Notes: generated by a model not told the origin, from the letters alone. 64,000 bases of DNA from Roridomyces roridus (GCA_029378245.1 JARKIF010000009.1:248001-312000); one strand, 5' to 3'. Positions 34,995 to 46,655 are shown, counted from the stretch's first letter. Made by a program: numbers and translations.

Positions 34995-35470
34995 TTTCTC
35001 GACCTCACTTCATCCTGCTCCGTCTCGACAGTCGACAAACATCAAATTATATCTTCGCTCTCTCCATCAAATTGCTTTCGAACCCATCGACGTCCCCCAC
35101 CCCTCTCCTCATCCCATAATTCCCTCCTCACGGATGGATGGTCTCGCACCTAATCATTCGGCGCACTCCTCATAATGCGTGGTTATTCCAACATATAATG
35201 CGTGGCGTAAAGCGTGGTAGTACTCTAATGCGTGGCATATCCAGATCTAATGCGTGACGGTTCCCATTTGTCGGCTGGTCGTCTTGTACTCTAGTAGTAG
35301 CAGGTTCCGTGAAATAAAATCCGAGTTGACCTCAACGAGTGTGAGTCTGAGCTAGTGTTAATTAGAGCAGCGACTACAAGCGAGTATACGCCGAGCCCAA
35401 ACGACAGTGAAATTTCAGCGTGAGCACTGCCCGACGCCTACAAAGAGAAGATCTACCAGTTACGATGCTT
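34995..35470. other. Intergenic; irregular AATGCGTGG repeats
   Basis: At 35174-35256 the word (T)AATGCGTG(G/A) recurs four times at irregular spacing of 25-30 bp. Nothing else is seen. Confidence 0.4.
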
Positions 35471-35870
35471 TTACCAACCCGTCATCATTTGCCTGCGAGG
35501 ACGCGCCTGCAGAAAACACGAGTCAAAGATGAGGAAAGTGAAGCTAATTGAAGAACGCACGTAAAGAAGGTCGTCCTCATCTTCCCCATCAAGCTCATCA
35601 CCCGAATCCTCTTCGTCTCCTTCTGTCCTCTCATACCACTCGTAGCTCATATTGAAAACGACTTCCGGGATATCAGGGAAAGACCCACGAAAGCCGTTTT
35701 TGGGAAAGTTACGCCATCCGGTGACGAAGACTCGTTGCAACTTGCATCCGGAGCGGGTGATGAGGGAGGTGAGCAAGGCGGTGGGGTTGTCGCTCATGAT
35801 GGTACCCGAAATCTGCAGGGTACGAAGCGCTGGTACAGTGAAAATCTGCAGCACGGGATCGCCGTAGTAC

Positions 35871-35878
35871 GGTTCTGA
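35871..35878. repeat. 8-bp target-site duplication (left)
   Basis: GGTTCTGA, identical to 36992-36999. Confidence 0.85.
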
Positions 35879-36991
35879 TAGGGATCGGCACCGTATCCGT
35901 ACAGGTACGGCATACGTACGTACGGTACGGCACGGTGTCCGTACCGTGGCGGGGAGAGACTCAGTCGTCCGAACCGAGGCTATACAACTTTAGTAGTGTT
36001 AGGCGTCTGATGGCGCCTAACGATCTCGTTGATGCCTAACCTCGGCAAGCCGCCTATCCTTGGCATGTGCTTGGCTGTCTGCTACCGTGACTGCATGTCT
36101 GCCTCTCATGGTGGATTCTGAGTCCTTCCATTCACAGACGAAAATGGGGGGGAGAGGACTGATTTGGGGGCCACTCAAATGTCTCCCCAACCTAACCTAA
36201 CAGAGTCTAACCGCCACTCACGGTGGATTCTGAGTTCTTCATTCACAGACGAAAATGGGGGGGAAAACACTGACTCGTGCCAACTAAAGTGTCTTCGCCC
36301 AACCAAACCTAACAGTGTCCTAACCGCCACTCACTGTGGAATCCGAGTCTTGGCAATTGATGGATAGGCTGCAAATGACATGGCAACGCCGAAGAGTTAG
36401 GCATCAGAGAGTGATCGTTAGGCGTGATGACGCCTAACGCTACTAAAACTGTCGTGCCTCGTCCGAACCGTACCGAGTCCGTACTTCGTCCGTATGATAC
36501 GGCGTATACGGCCGTATACGGCGATGGGGCTCGGCATCGTCGGCGACGCAGTGAATGCCGCCTGAACGTCAAAGATCTTGATCGTTTCAGACAGCCGGCG
36601 AGTAGCGGTGAGTCTGGTTCATCCAGATTGATTTTTGACGGCCGCCGCACGCTTCGGACAGGTGATTCCCAGTGATGTGATCAGAAAATCATCACTTCAG
36701 GCCGTGATGGGCCGTGTACGCCGCCCACCACATGCGTTCACAAGTTCTACAATGCATCAATAGACCGAAAACACTTACCATATTGCTCAGAATTGGCCCC
36801 GGCTTACGTTCCGAGCCAATTCCGCGCCTTCAAAACAGACGCTACTAAGTCGATCCGTACGTCCGTAATACGGCCGTACCGTACCGTGGCGGCTGAGGAT
36901 CCCACCGTATCGCACCGTACGTAGTCGCTAGACGTCCGTATCTCCGTAAGTTCATCCGTACCGTATACGGTACGTACGGTGCCGATCCCTA
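35879..36991. mobile_element. hAT-like non-autonomous DNA element
   Basis: Terminal inverted repeats begin TAGGGATCGGCACCGTA and are flanked by an 8-bp duplication. TAGGG-type ends with an 8-bp duplication are typical of the hAT superfamily. The 1,113-bp element has no transposase. Its subterminal parts are dense in CCGTAC/GTACGG words on both strands (35885-35945 and 36855-36980), as expected for repeated transposase-binding sites. It also has an internal tandem duplication (36103-36350). Confidence 0.82.
36103..36350. repeat. Tandem duplication inside the hAT-like element
   Basis: The block containing GGTGGATTCTGAGT and ACGAAAATGGGGGGG occurs at 36110 and again at 36224; a third, partial copy (GTGGAATCCGAGT) is at about 36338. 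The period is about 113 bp. Confidence 0.6.
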
Positions 36992-36999
36992 GGTTCTGA
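36992..36999. repeat. 8-bp target-site duplication (right)
   Basis: GGTTCTGA, partner of 35871-35878. Confidence 0.85.
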
Positions 37000-37877
37000 A
37001 TGCACCATCACGAGGGTTTCCAATCGGGAGAGATGGACATCGCCTTGAATCGGCTTTCTCCCTTCGCAGTCGACTATCCGCAGGCAGAGTAGGTTTACTT
37101 CGCTTTGGAGGAGGGGAATGTACTTCGTTGGGCTGATATCCTCGAGCGTCAGGGATGTGAGCTGGGAGACGGGTAGCCAGCTCCAATGACGGACGTGGTT
37201 GAGAGTAACTTCTCGAAGCCGGGGGAAGTCGGCGGGCGTCGCATTTGGGTGTCTGTCATTGGAGCCCTCGTCGACTTTGAGGGAGAGCCTGTAAAGACGT
37301 GGCATTGGTCCTTGAATGAGAGCGACCTGCGTGTCCAAAACGACCAGTTCCACAAATCCCAACGCTGACGATGCAGCAGAATCGGTTTTAGAAACTTCTT
37401 CGACAGCCGCAAGTCTGGCTCCAGTTGGATGGAGATGGGACACGATCCCGACCTCTCGAGACAGGTGGTGAGGATTCGGAGGACGTAGCGTTCGTCTTCG
37501 TCATCCACAAATGGAAGCAGGATGGCTCGCCAGAGTTTGGGTGTGGCCAAGGCTATCTGCCGCCAATTCCCGCAGATGTGGGTGAGGGCAGTGGGCGATT
37601 CCCGGCCTGTGAGCGGAGGACAGGCGGGATATGGCAGTAGAAAGTGGATGAATATCTCGGAAATGACCTCGTTTGCGAGTGAGAGGACGGGGTACTTGTG
37701 CGCGTCCATCCGCTGCTGACACGGAGCCCTCTCCTCTCGCAGCACGCGAATCCGTTCTTCCAGTGCACGAATCTCGGCATCTATTTCGGTTATACGTGCA
37801 CGGTCTGCAGCGCGGGGAGTCTTGTCGGTATCGTCGTGAGTCATTGCTGAACCTTTGGGTTTGGCTACCCAAGGCAT

Positions 37878-38181
37878 TGTCGTTTGTGTGCATCAGAACA
37901 AATTTGTACAAATTGAACTTGAATGTCATGTCCACGAATCTCCGAGCCCCACAGATGTGCCCAAGATGTGCCCGAGATGTGGGAAGGTGATATGCACCTA
38001 AGGAAGCACCGTTCGCGTACCTTCGGGACCCGGTAGGTAGCTTAATTCATTGACATGAAGCGTATCTAACAGGTCCTATCTACACCTTTCCGTTAACGGC
38101 GGATCAACTATTCCCGATTGGGAAGCTCCTCTTGCCACGATACCACCACCGTCGTACAACGCGCCGCCACCAATCCACGCA
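37878..38181. other. Intergenic, nothing recognised
   Basis: This is the upstream side of the F-box gene; no promoter motif stands out. Confidence 0.4.
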
Positions 38182-38437
38182 CACAGGGGGGAAGGCATCT
38201 TTTCCGCAGTGCGGAAATACTTTATTTACTCAACATTTCCGCAGTATTTCCGCAACATTTCCGCCAGCTCCAAAAATAGGTGATAAAAATGAAAATCAGC
38301 CAATTTGGCAGAGAATCTGATGATTATGTAATGAAATCAACACATTTCCGCCATGCGGAAATGTTGCGGAAATCATGCGGAAATACTGCGGAAATGTAAA
38401 ATTTCTGCATGACGGAAAAGATGCCTTCCCCCCTGTG
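38182..38437. mobile_element. 256-bp MITE with 3-bp target duplication
   Basis: The first and last 25 bp are perfect inverted repeats starting CACAGGGGGGAAGGC. GCA flanks both sides (38179-38181 and 38438-38440). Inside each end the word TTTCCGC/GCGGAAA is repeated many times in both orientations. CAC ends, a 3-bp duplication and short subterminal repeats suggest a CACTA-like family, but PIF/Harbinger cannot be excluded. Confidence 0.75.
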
Positions 38438-38440
38438 GCA

Positions 38441-39298
38441 TCGTAGCGCTATGTCGCAGCTCGCTGCGTGTGCAAAACCCTCAAATGACTTCCTCGCTGT
38501 CTCAGGTACTGTCAACAGTGTCAAGCCCGCTGAGCGTTGATGCCGTTCCTCCTCCGAGTCCTCTCCGCAACTCATTCGGAATTGCGTGGCGTCTCTCCCT
38601 CCCGACATTGAACACATCTTTACAACGTTGGCCTGCCCTTTGAACGCGCCGCTTTTGACCCGTTACAACCCTCTGTCCGCCACCTCCGTTCACGCCTACC
38701 ACCCGCATCCCGTTCGCGTCGACTTGCGCGCAACACGCTGCTGCTGCCTTACCTTGGACGCCGCATCCACATCCCAAACTCGAAGATGTCCTCGCGATGG
38801 ACTGCCGCATTTCGAGCTGCGGCACCTCCGGCACCTCTGTTCCTTCCTACCACCCCACCTCGTTCTGCCTGCCCTCCACGCCGCCTCTGCGTCCTTAGTG
38901 GCTGTATGAACTTGCGGCCTTCGGCGTCTGCGAAGCTTTCCATCTACGGCCTGGGATTCGATAATCGGGCTGGCGAGTTGGTACCGGTAGCCGGTAACCC
39001 GTGCTTTTCATACTACCCCACAGTTGGGATCCCTCCTTTCCCTTCGTTTACGCTGCTGAAGAGAAAGAACTGCAGGCTCTTCTATATCCGTCGAGTGGCT
39101 ATACTAGCCGATTCACCTTCACGCTCTCGTATACCTCCGGATATCCCAGCAAGCATCAATGATGACCTCTCCGCGCCCCCTCGGTGCACATGCAACTCGC
39201 GAGCATCGTCTGCTCCGGTACTCGGGTCATTGGCCTCGTATACGAGAGGGTCGGGTGAGGAGGGCCGGAGGCGACGAAGGTGAAGTTGCAGGAGCGGA
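38441..39298. other. No supported gene; target region of element A
   Basis: CT-rich sequence with frames at 38586-38909 and 38786-39283 lacking motifs. It may be the 5' part of a gene interrupted by element A, since the sequence resumes at 63299, but no joined frame is convincing. Confidence 0.35.
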
Positions 39299-39303
39299 GG
39301 TAC
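39299..39303. repeat. Target-site duplication of element A (left)
   Basis: GGTAC, identical to 63294-63298 on the far side of the whole nest. Confidence 0.85.
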
Positions 39304-39972
39304 TGTTATATCCATGTCATCCCAACTTCGATCCGAGGCCCTCCGATCCCTCCGGGCCCTCCAATCCCTCTGGGCCCTCCGGTCCCTCCGACCTTCCGGC
39401 CTCTTCCATCCAAGATGCATTCGATCACGTCATATTGCACAATCTTACGTTGTTATATCCATGCATGTCCAACTCTCCTGACTCTCCCTTGGACCTTCCG
39501 ACTCCTCCGGTTCGGATCATTTCCGACTGATCCGGACATTCCGACCTTGATGCATCCGATCTGTTCGTATTGCACAATCCTATAGGGTTTTCACGCAATG
39601 AAGTTCTTCTGAGCGTTTCCCTTATTGTGATTATCTTTATCTTCTTCTCTCTTATTGTTGTAGTATAGATCTTATTGTCTTTCATACTTCTGACTCCATT
39701 AGGTCGTGTCATACTTACTTAGTATATATAGGCGATACGACTTTGATGTACCTCAGTAGTTAATTAACGTGTGTTGCCTCCGCAATTCCTCTGTGCCAAT
39801 CTAGTCTCCGAGTACTCCTCTCTCGGAAGTCAAGTGGCTGGTGCGCTCTCCCTCCGAGTAGTGTTCACCTCATCCGGATCACCCTCGGTCTACGTCCCTC
39901 CGACCTCCGACCTCCGACCTCCGACCTCAGGTTCCGGCCCCTTTGTCCTTACCCTCCGGCACGGATATTACA
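39304..39972 (+). repeat. Element A 5' LTR (669 bp)
   Basis: Runs from TGTTATATCC to ATATTACA. It contains a TATATATA box at 39723-39730 and four CCGACCT units near 39900-39928. Confidence 0.85.
39723..39730 (+). promoter_or_regulatory. TATA-like box in LTR A
   Basis: TATATATA in the LTR, about 240 bp before its end; likely core promoter position by analogy with LTR elements. Confidence 0.4.
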
Positions 39973-40005
39973 GTATTAACTACTCAAACCCTCTTGACTT
40001 CATCC

Positions 40006-41437
40006 ATGTCATACCCCAATCTCATTCCTTCGCCGCAGGTTGGAAACCGTCGCAGATCTCGTCTCTTCTCTGTGATGGTTCCCTTGCAGGCGCCCGGTCA
40101 AAACCCCACCTTGGACACCACTCTCGGCTTCAGCTCTCCTCACGATCCTCAACCTCGGACTCAACCTCATTTCGACTCCGACGTTTTCCGGCCTCGTCCC
40201 GACAACTTGGTTGCTTGGTCTCGATCCTCTCTTCCGCCAGACCAACCGGACTTTGCTCACCGTCGTTCCTATGGCCAATCCCCGGTCTCACTCCATTACT
40301 CCGGAGCTCGTTATTCTTCCGCTCCGGCCATGGACGACCACGAGCAACGATCACGACATTCTCCGAGGTCATTCCGGCCTTGGGAAAATTTCCGGCAACC
40401 AATGGGCATGGGCATTCGAATCGAGGAAGTAGCTGAGTCTACAGTCGACGAATTGGAGTACGCTGACGAGCCACATATGATTTCACTTCCGGTATCTCCC
40501 GAAGTGTTCACTCGACCTCCCACTCGGGTCATGGCACCTTCTCTTGCCACTCGTCCTCTGTCCGCTCGTCCTCCGACTACACGTCCTCCAACAACCCGTC
40601 CTCCGACTGCTGGCCCCTCTGGCTCAGCAGGCAGCCCCAGTAACCCCCCAACTTTGCCTTCTTCCTATCATGGAAACACTCCACCCCCTCCGGGGCCTCC
40701 GGGACCCGGCGGAGGCGGTGGCAGAGGAGGTGGCGGTGGCGGTGGTGGAGGAGGTGGTGGTGGCTGGAATCCTCCGGCCCCTCCGCCAGGACTTCCAGGT
40801 CCTTCGGGTCCCCAGGGTACACAAGGTCCTCCGGGACCTCCGGGTGCTATGCACTACTTCCCTGCTCCGGTCAATCCCCAAATCGACAATGCTATGCAGC
40901 AAATTGCTCAGGCTATGGCTCTCCTCGCGCAGAACCTAACTGCTCCACCCCGTTCCACCCGCACCGCATCCAAAGCTCCGGACACCTTTGATGGCTCCGA
41001 TCCATCGAAGTTCGCCACGTTCATGCGCAGGTTTACTTGCACATCGCCGAACGTCCGCAAGACTTTCCGACCGATGACGAAAAGATCTTCTACGTCCGAT
41101 CCTACTTGCGCGGCACGGCTCAGCAATGGTTCTCTCCGAACATTTATGCTGTGGCCGGAACTCCAATTCCGGCTTGGGACGGGAACTGGGATATCTTTGT
41201 CCGGGAGTTCGCCAGCAACTTCGGTCCGTATGACCCCATTGGAGATGCTCGCTCCGGACTCGAGAGCTTGTCTATGGCGCATAGCGATCGACTCGCTGTT
41301 TATCAGCTCGAGTTCGATAATCTGTCGGTTATGACCGAATACAACGAGGCTGCCCTTGTCCATGCGTTCTATCGTGGACTTCCTTCCCGCATCAAAGATG
41401 CCATCGCCCAGACCATTCGGCCGACAACTCTCTCCGG
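40006..41437 (+). pseudogene. Element A gag, frameshifted and truncated
   Basis: The first ATG is at 40006. The frame continues through a Pro/Thr-rich part and a long glycine run (about 40711-40765) to APDTFDGSDPSKF at about 40975, then leaves frame near 41030. The next frame continues LHIAERPQDFPTDDEKIFYV and SYLRGTAQQWFSPNIYAV to SGV at 41437, where element B begins. The retrotransposon gag core is clear (FDGSDP..., W-x-F-V-x-E). It is closely related to the gag of element C. The zinc knuckle is missing because of B and the adjoining deletion. Confidence 0.75.
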
Positions 41438-41790
41438 TGTCATGAAATGACCCCAGGCAACAACCCGACGGGTTGTAACCCGATCAACCATCAAACCATC
41501 AATACCCTAATCAGTGATCATCATTGATCGGGCGGGTCTTGTCTCAACCCCTGCTTGGTACTCCACTCTCCCCTGCATTTAAACCCCTACCGATCTCGAT
41601 CGCCCCTGCTCCTACCCCCTACCTCCTCGTACCTAATTCGATCATGTAGTATATATACCCGTCTACAGCCTCAGTACTGTAGACGAATCTAGTCTATTCT
41701 CCCTACGGCTTGCTCTACCTCTTGAGTCTCGTCTGCTGCTCTTCGCTCGGTCGCCTCGTTCGTTGCCGACTAGAACCCGACTTAGCCCTA
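41438..41790 (+). repeat. Element B 5' LTR (right boundary uncertain)
   Basis: The first 95 bp match 54083-54177. It contains TATATATA at 41650. The end cannot be fixed because the other LTR is truncated; it lies before the gag ATG at 41846. Confidence 0.6.
41650..41657 (+). promoter_or_regulatory. TATA-like box in LTR B
   Basis: TATATATA about 196 bp upstream of the gag start. Confidence 0.4.
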
Positions 41791-41845
41791 GGTGCTGACA
41801 AAAGATTCGTCTCCCCTTTACTCGAACACTCGACCGAACGAAACG

Positions 41846-43183
41846 ATGGACCCTACTGCACTGGGTATACCGAACCGAGATGCGTTCCAGTCGACGGACG
41901 CCATCCACTATCAAGGATTGGATCAAACGGCACGCGAAGCCCACATATTCGATCGCGCGGAAGCGCTGAGCGCCGCAACTCGCGGGCTATTGACGGAAAT
42001 CTGGGGACCAGACGGGAACCCAGAGGCGGGGTTGCAAGCCGGAGTCTTGCACCTACAAAACGATCTCCAGGATGCATTCCAACGCATCTCGATGATGGAG
42101 GACCATATTGCGAAGACCAACAGCGTCATGTTGGATATACTGAAGAACCAGTTGGACGCGAAACAGGGGGGTGGCGATAAATCCCGCAGAGCGCGGGTTG
42201 CTGCCCCCGCCGACTTTTCCGGGGCTGCCGAGACCGTGGACGGGTTCTTGGCGGGTTGCTACCTTAACTTCCAGGACAACCCCGTATACGAAAAGGACTC
42301 CGCCAAGATCAATTTCACCCTGTCTTACATGAAAGGGGGGTCTGCGGCGATCTGGGCCGAAAACGTAGTAAAGGCCATGCGCAACGGCAGCGGCACTGGC
42401 GCCTATACCACCTACGCGGCGTTCGAGGCCGACATTATCTCCAGCTTCAAAGGAGGAGCCCAGGTGGAGGAAGCCCAAGCCAAGATGGAACACCTTCGAC
42501 AGGCGAATGGTACGGCCACGAGCTACTTCACCATTCTCGACTCGTATAACAGAACGGCGGGATACGACGATACTACGCTTATCCGCCTCCTCAAGACAGG
42601 TCTCAGCCAAGAGGTGGTGGAATCGATTTACGAAGGAGTTAACGGAGAACTCCCCAAGACCTACGCAGGGTGGAAAGAAGAAGCCATCAAACGTGATGGG
42701 CTCAAGAGACAGTTCCGCGTCCTGAAGAATACTCTCCTGACAGGAGATAAGGCGGGATTCGGGAAAGCGGGGAACCCCAACTCGGGGTCGTACGGAGGCG
42801 GGGGACGGAACCCGATGCAGAACCCGAAACGACTTGAAGGGTTCAATCGTACGGAAGGGTTCAACCGATTCGGCACCCAGCGCACGAACACGAACACGAA
42901 CGCTTCAGGAAGCAGTACCAGCAACCCCACCATACGTACCAGCATCGCTACAACCGCGAGCAACGTCCCGGCCCCCATGGACATCGATCGCACGAATACG
43001 GGCCGTCGTCAACCTAGCAACAAAGTTCACTGCTATGGCTGCGGGCTCAAAGGGCACATCCGCCGTAACTGCCCAACCCATGCGCACGTTACCACGCAGT
43101 TCCGTGCCATGGTGGAAGAACCCGACACCAAGGAGAACTCGGACGAAGAGTCCCCAGAGGATTTTTCCAACGACCGGGATTGA
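41846..43183 (+). CDS. Element B gag polyprotein
   Basis: 445 residues from ATG 41846 (MDPTALGIPNRDAFQ); an alternative in-frame start lies upstream. A helical N-terminus leads into the gag core (FSGAAETVDGFLAGCYLNFQ, YMKGGSAAIWAENVV, FEADIISSFKG). Then comes an Asn/Thr-rich linker and a CCHC knuckle CYGCGLKGHIRRNC (near 395). The product forms the particle and binds the element RNA. The pol frame is different and opens only at 43265, after the gag stop, so pol is not simply readable through. Confidence 0.85.
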   Translation: MDPTALGIPNRDAFQSTDAIHYQGLDQTAREAHIFDRAEALSAATRGLLTEIWGPDGNPEAGLQAGVLHLQNDLQDAFQRISMMEDHIAKTNSVMLDILKNQLDAKQGGGDKSRRARVAAPADFSGAAETVDGFLAGCYLNFQDNPVYEKDSAKINFTLSYMKGGSAAIWAENVVKAMRNGSGTGAYTTYAAFEADIISSFKGGAQVEEAQAKMEHLRQANGTATSYFTILDSYNRTAGYDDTTLIRLLKTGLSQEVVESIYEGVNGELPKTYAGWKEEAIKRDGLKRQFRVLKNTLLTGDKAGFGKAGNPNSGSYGGGGRNPMQNPKRLEGFNRTEGFNRFGTQRTNTNTNASGSSTSNPTIRTSIATTASNVPAPMDIDRTNTGRRQPSNKVHCYGCGLKGHIRRNCPTHAHVTTQFRAMVEEPDTKENSDEESPEDFSNDRD

Positions 43184-43264
43184 AAGCCACGTCCTCCCGG
43201 TCTCCCTCGATACCCCATGTACACAAGTCGTTCACTAATCAATTTCATACTCTATTGAACGATA

Positions 43265-46192
43265 AAGATTCTCAAATCGTGGCAAACGAACAAGAAACGA
43301 CACTCCTGCCCCCGAGTGGAGGAGTAAGAAGCCGATACCCCGAAAGAAGGTTACAGTCGTACCTCCTACACCAAAGGCGTCGTGGAAGGGGCTACCACCC
43401 AACAGTGCCGAGCGACTGCTGGACCGAATGTACGCCCAGCGCCCGCACGCAGTAGAGATGCTGCAGAATTGGACGTACAAAACCCGACGCACCGAAATTA
43501 CCGAAGGATACGTGGAGGAGCTACTGGGTCTCTATCGACCCGACGCTCTTACAGCCATCGAAGAGCTGCAAAATCCGCCTTCCTTCATTCGCGCTATGGG
43601 TGGGGTGTCAGTGATGGTCCCTATGGTGGTGCAGGATTTGGCTAGCCTCCGTGGGTATACGGTGGTGGGGCTTTTGGACACTGGGGCTACCGCGGAAGGA
43701 TTCATGAACCAGTCGTTCGCCGAGAGGCATGGGCTCGACGTGGAGGATCTTCCGATGCCGGTACCTGTCTACAACGCGGATAACACCCCCAACGCGGGGG
43801 GCAAGATTCGACAAGTGGTCAGAATGCGCACTACGGTGGAGGATCATGAGGAAGTAATGACCTTCGCCCTGACCAATACCGGGAAGACGGATGTCATTCT
43901 GGGGTACAAGTGGTTGAAACGACACAATCCCGAGATTGACTGGAGTAACGGAAAGTTGTCTTCTACTCGTTGCCCGCCTGCGTGCCGCACCGAACGCCTC
44001 TGGAAGCAATGGGAGGCCGAAGACGAAGATGGGTTGGAACCCGATGATCGGGTATTCGTCACCCGAATTTACGAGGAAGAGGACGCCCAACATGCGGAGC
44101 ATATCCGAGCTATGGGTTCGGTTGCGACAAAACTAGCAGCGGCAGCCCATAACGCGAAGGGCGACCAGGCAATGGAGGATATTGTCCCGGCCCATTACCT
44201 CGATGAGTTTCGCAGTGTCTTCGACAAAAAGGATTTCGACAAACTACCGGAACGGAAGCGTTGGGACCACGCTATCGAACTGAAGGACGGGGCGGAACCC
44301 GCCCGGGGTCGGGTTATTCCCCTGTCAATCCCAGAACAGAAGGAGTTGGACGAGTTCATTGCGGAACACTTGAAGACTGGGCGGATACGCCCCTCGAAGT
44401 CTCCGTTTGCGTCTCCTTTCTTTTTCGTGAAGAAGAAAGACGGGAAACTTCGACCAGTACAAGATTACCGAAGGTTGAACGCGATTACGATCAAGAACCG
44501 GTACCCGATTCCCCTGATCTCCGAAATAATGCACAACCTCCGGAACGCGACGTGGTTCACCAAGTTGGACGTACGATGGGGTTATAACAACATTCGGATA
44601 AAGGAAGGAGACGAGGAGAAGGCGGCATTCATCACCAATCGAGGGCTGTTTGAACCCTTGGTGATGTTCTTCGGGTTGACAAACTCGCCGGCGACCTTCC
44701 AGTGCATGATGAACGACATCTTTGCCCGACAGATCGCCGAGGGTCGGGTTATTGTCTACTTGGACGACATTTTGATTTATTCCTCCAACAAGGAGGAGCA
44801 CCAGAGGACAGTGCGCGAGGTGCTGCAGATCCTACAGGAGAATGACTTGTACTTGAAACCCGAAAAGTGCGAGTTTGAGAAGCGGGAGGTCGAATACCTT
44901 GGGGTGATTATCGGGGATGGAAAGATTCGGATGGATCCCGTGAAAGTTGCGGGAGTACGCGAGTGGGCAGAACCCAAAACGGTCAAAGAGGTTCAGAGCT
45001 TCCTTGGGTTCCTCAACTTCTACCGTCGGTTTATTGCCGGGTTCGGGATCCACTCCAAACCCCTAACACGGCTGACGAGGAAAGATTACCGGTGGCGATG
45101 GGGAGGTGAAGAAAGGAGAGCGTTTGAAACGCTGAAGGACTTGGTCACCGCCGAACCGGTGCTGCATTTTCCGACTGACCATGGCGAATGGCGGATGGAA
45201 GCCGACTCTTCGGATTTCGCGACCGGGGCGGTGCTTTCTCAACTCCAGAACGGAGTCTGGGTTCCGATCGGGTTCTTGTCCAAATCTCTTAACGACACGG
45301 AGCGAAATTACGACATTCACGACAAGGAGATGCTGGCGATTATGCGCGGTTTGTACGAATGGAGGCATTTCCTTCAAGGCAGCAACAAAACCTTCGAGAT
45401 TTGGACGGACCACAAGAATTTGGCTTACTTTATGACGACAAAGAAGCTGAACCGGAGGCAGGCACGCTGGTCGCTGGAGTCGAGTGAATACGACTTTTTG
45501 CTGATCCACAAGCCCGGTAAAACGCATAACAAAACGGATGCCCTTTCGAGGCGAAATGGCCATGAAAAGGGGGCAAAGGATAACAGCGATATCACGTTGC
45601 TACCAGCGGACAAATTTCAACAGATACCGAAGGAGGAATTTCTGCGAGCAATCCCAGACCAGGAGGGAGGGGACCAATTTTTGCAACGCATCAAGGACGC
45701 CCACGACAAGTGGGAGGATGCGGCCAAAGAGGGTTTGGCCAAGAGCAAGGATGAAGAAGCCGAGGAGGAGAACCCGACCTGGCAGGAACACGACGGGTTC
45801 TTGACTAGGCATGGATTGGTATACGTCCCTTCCGACAAGGAGCTACGCCATCACATAACCCGAGCTCACCATGATACGTATATGGCCGGTCATCCTGGAC
45901 AGTATCGAACGGCGGAATTAGTAGCGCGAAACTACTACTGGCCGTCCATGACCCGGGACATCAAGCGGTACGTAGCCGCTTGTTCGACGTGCCAGAAGAC
46001 GAAGACGTTTCCATCCAAACCCCGTGGACCCTTATCACCGAACGCAGTGCCCGAACGAGTGTGGCAGAACGTCTCGATCGACCTAATCACGAAGTTACCT
46101 GAGTCCAAGGGGTACGACAGTATCGTGGTGATTGTGGATAGACTGGGTAAGGGAATTCGGGTTGTGCCCTGTCGGGAACAGATTACCGGCGA
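43265..46192 (+). CDS. Element B pol, protease to integrase N-part (interrupted by element C)
   Basis: Open from 43265 with the first ATG at 43428. Protease LLDTGAT is near residue 82 (counted from 43428). Reverse transcriptase has RPVQDYRRLN, FFGLTNSPATFQ and the catalytic YLDDILIYS (near 443). RNase H has EADSSDFATGAVLSQ (near 590) and TDHKNLAYF. The integrase zinc finger is H-H-C-C (HHITRAHHDTYMAGHPG to CSTCQ) and the core's first catalytic aspartate is in SIDLITKLP (near 883). The coding sequence breaks at ITGD, where element C is inserted after the duplicated GGCGA. It continues at 49801 and 53242. Confidence 0.85.
46188..46192. repeat. Target-site duplication of element C (left)
   Basis: GGCGA, repeated at 49801-49805. 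Confidence 0.85.
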
Positions 46193-46655
46193 TGTTAAAT
46201 GCTGAGCCGGCGGGAAATGGAACCGGAAGGATACCAAGAGGGATTGGTGACCAGAACAACAGAGATCACTACACCACAGAGGTTTAGGGTGAGTGAGACT
46301 ACCCTGGTCAACGGGAGAGGGAGCAGGGAGGATGTCGGACAGCGCAAGGTGAGGAATACCAAGCAACGTTAATTATCAACTGAAGATACATGAAAGTGAA
46401 CCTAGGTTTATATACAAAGGCCATGGGAATGTATCTACATTTGGAAACATGAAGTATATGTGAAACACCTGAGTGTAATTGGAATTTAGACAGAATTAGG
46501 TTTAGTGGAATAAAGCTTGAATGGGAAATAGTGGAATAAGGCTTGAATGGGAAATAGTGGAATAAGGCTTGAATGGGAAATAGTAGAATAAACCTTGAAT
46601 GGGAATTAATGTGTCAAAGCTGAAACACATATGCCAAAAAGGCACAGATGTAACA
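46193..46655 (-). repeat. Element C LTR (3' LTR in element orientation)
   Basis: 463 bp. It holds four tandem copies of a ~27-bp unit (GTGGAATAAGGCTTGAATGG-type) at about 46504-46608 and, in minus orientation, GTATATAAA at 46407-46415. Confidence 0.88.

Larger units (their letters stand above)
35471..37877 (-). pseudogene. F-box protein gene broken by a frameshift and a hAT-like insertion
   Basis: The frame starts at ATG 37877 with a coiled-coil block (RARITEIDAEIRALEERIRV LREERA), then the F-box-like LSLANEVISEIFIHFLLP, SPTALTHICGNWRQIALATP and LWRAILLP. This is the usual start of agaricomycete F-box proteins, which act as substrate receptors of SCF ubiquitin ligases. Near 37360 the frame shifts by one base (HRQRW continues as FVELVVLDTQ in the next frame). 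A leucine-rich part follows (LYRLSLKVDEGS, LTSLTLEDISP, LLCLRIVDCEG). At 36999 an inserted element interrupts SEP; the frame resumes at 35870 (VLQIFTVPALRTLQISGTIM) and ends with an acidic stretch, one intron and a stop at 35471. Both lesions argue for a dead gene. Confidence 0.72.

Noticed and set aside
39082..39420. 112-codon minus-strand frame at the left edge of element A
   Set aside because: It spans the LTR boundary and has low-complexity Arg/Asp texture produced by the LTR.
40711..40765. GGT/GGA-rich tract as a separate microsatellite locus
   Set aside because: It is the glycine run of the element A gag and needs no separate entry.
44325..44801. Long minus-strand frames within the pol genes of B and E
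   Set aside because: They are antisense shadows of strongly coding pol sequence.
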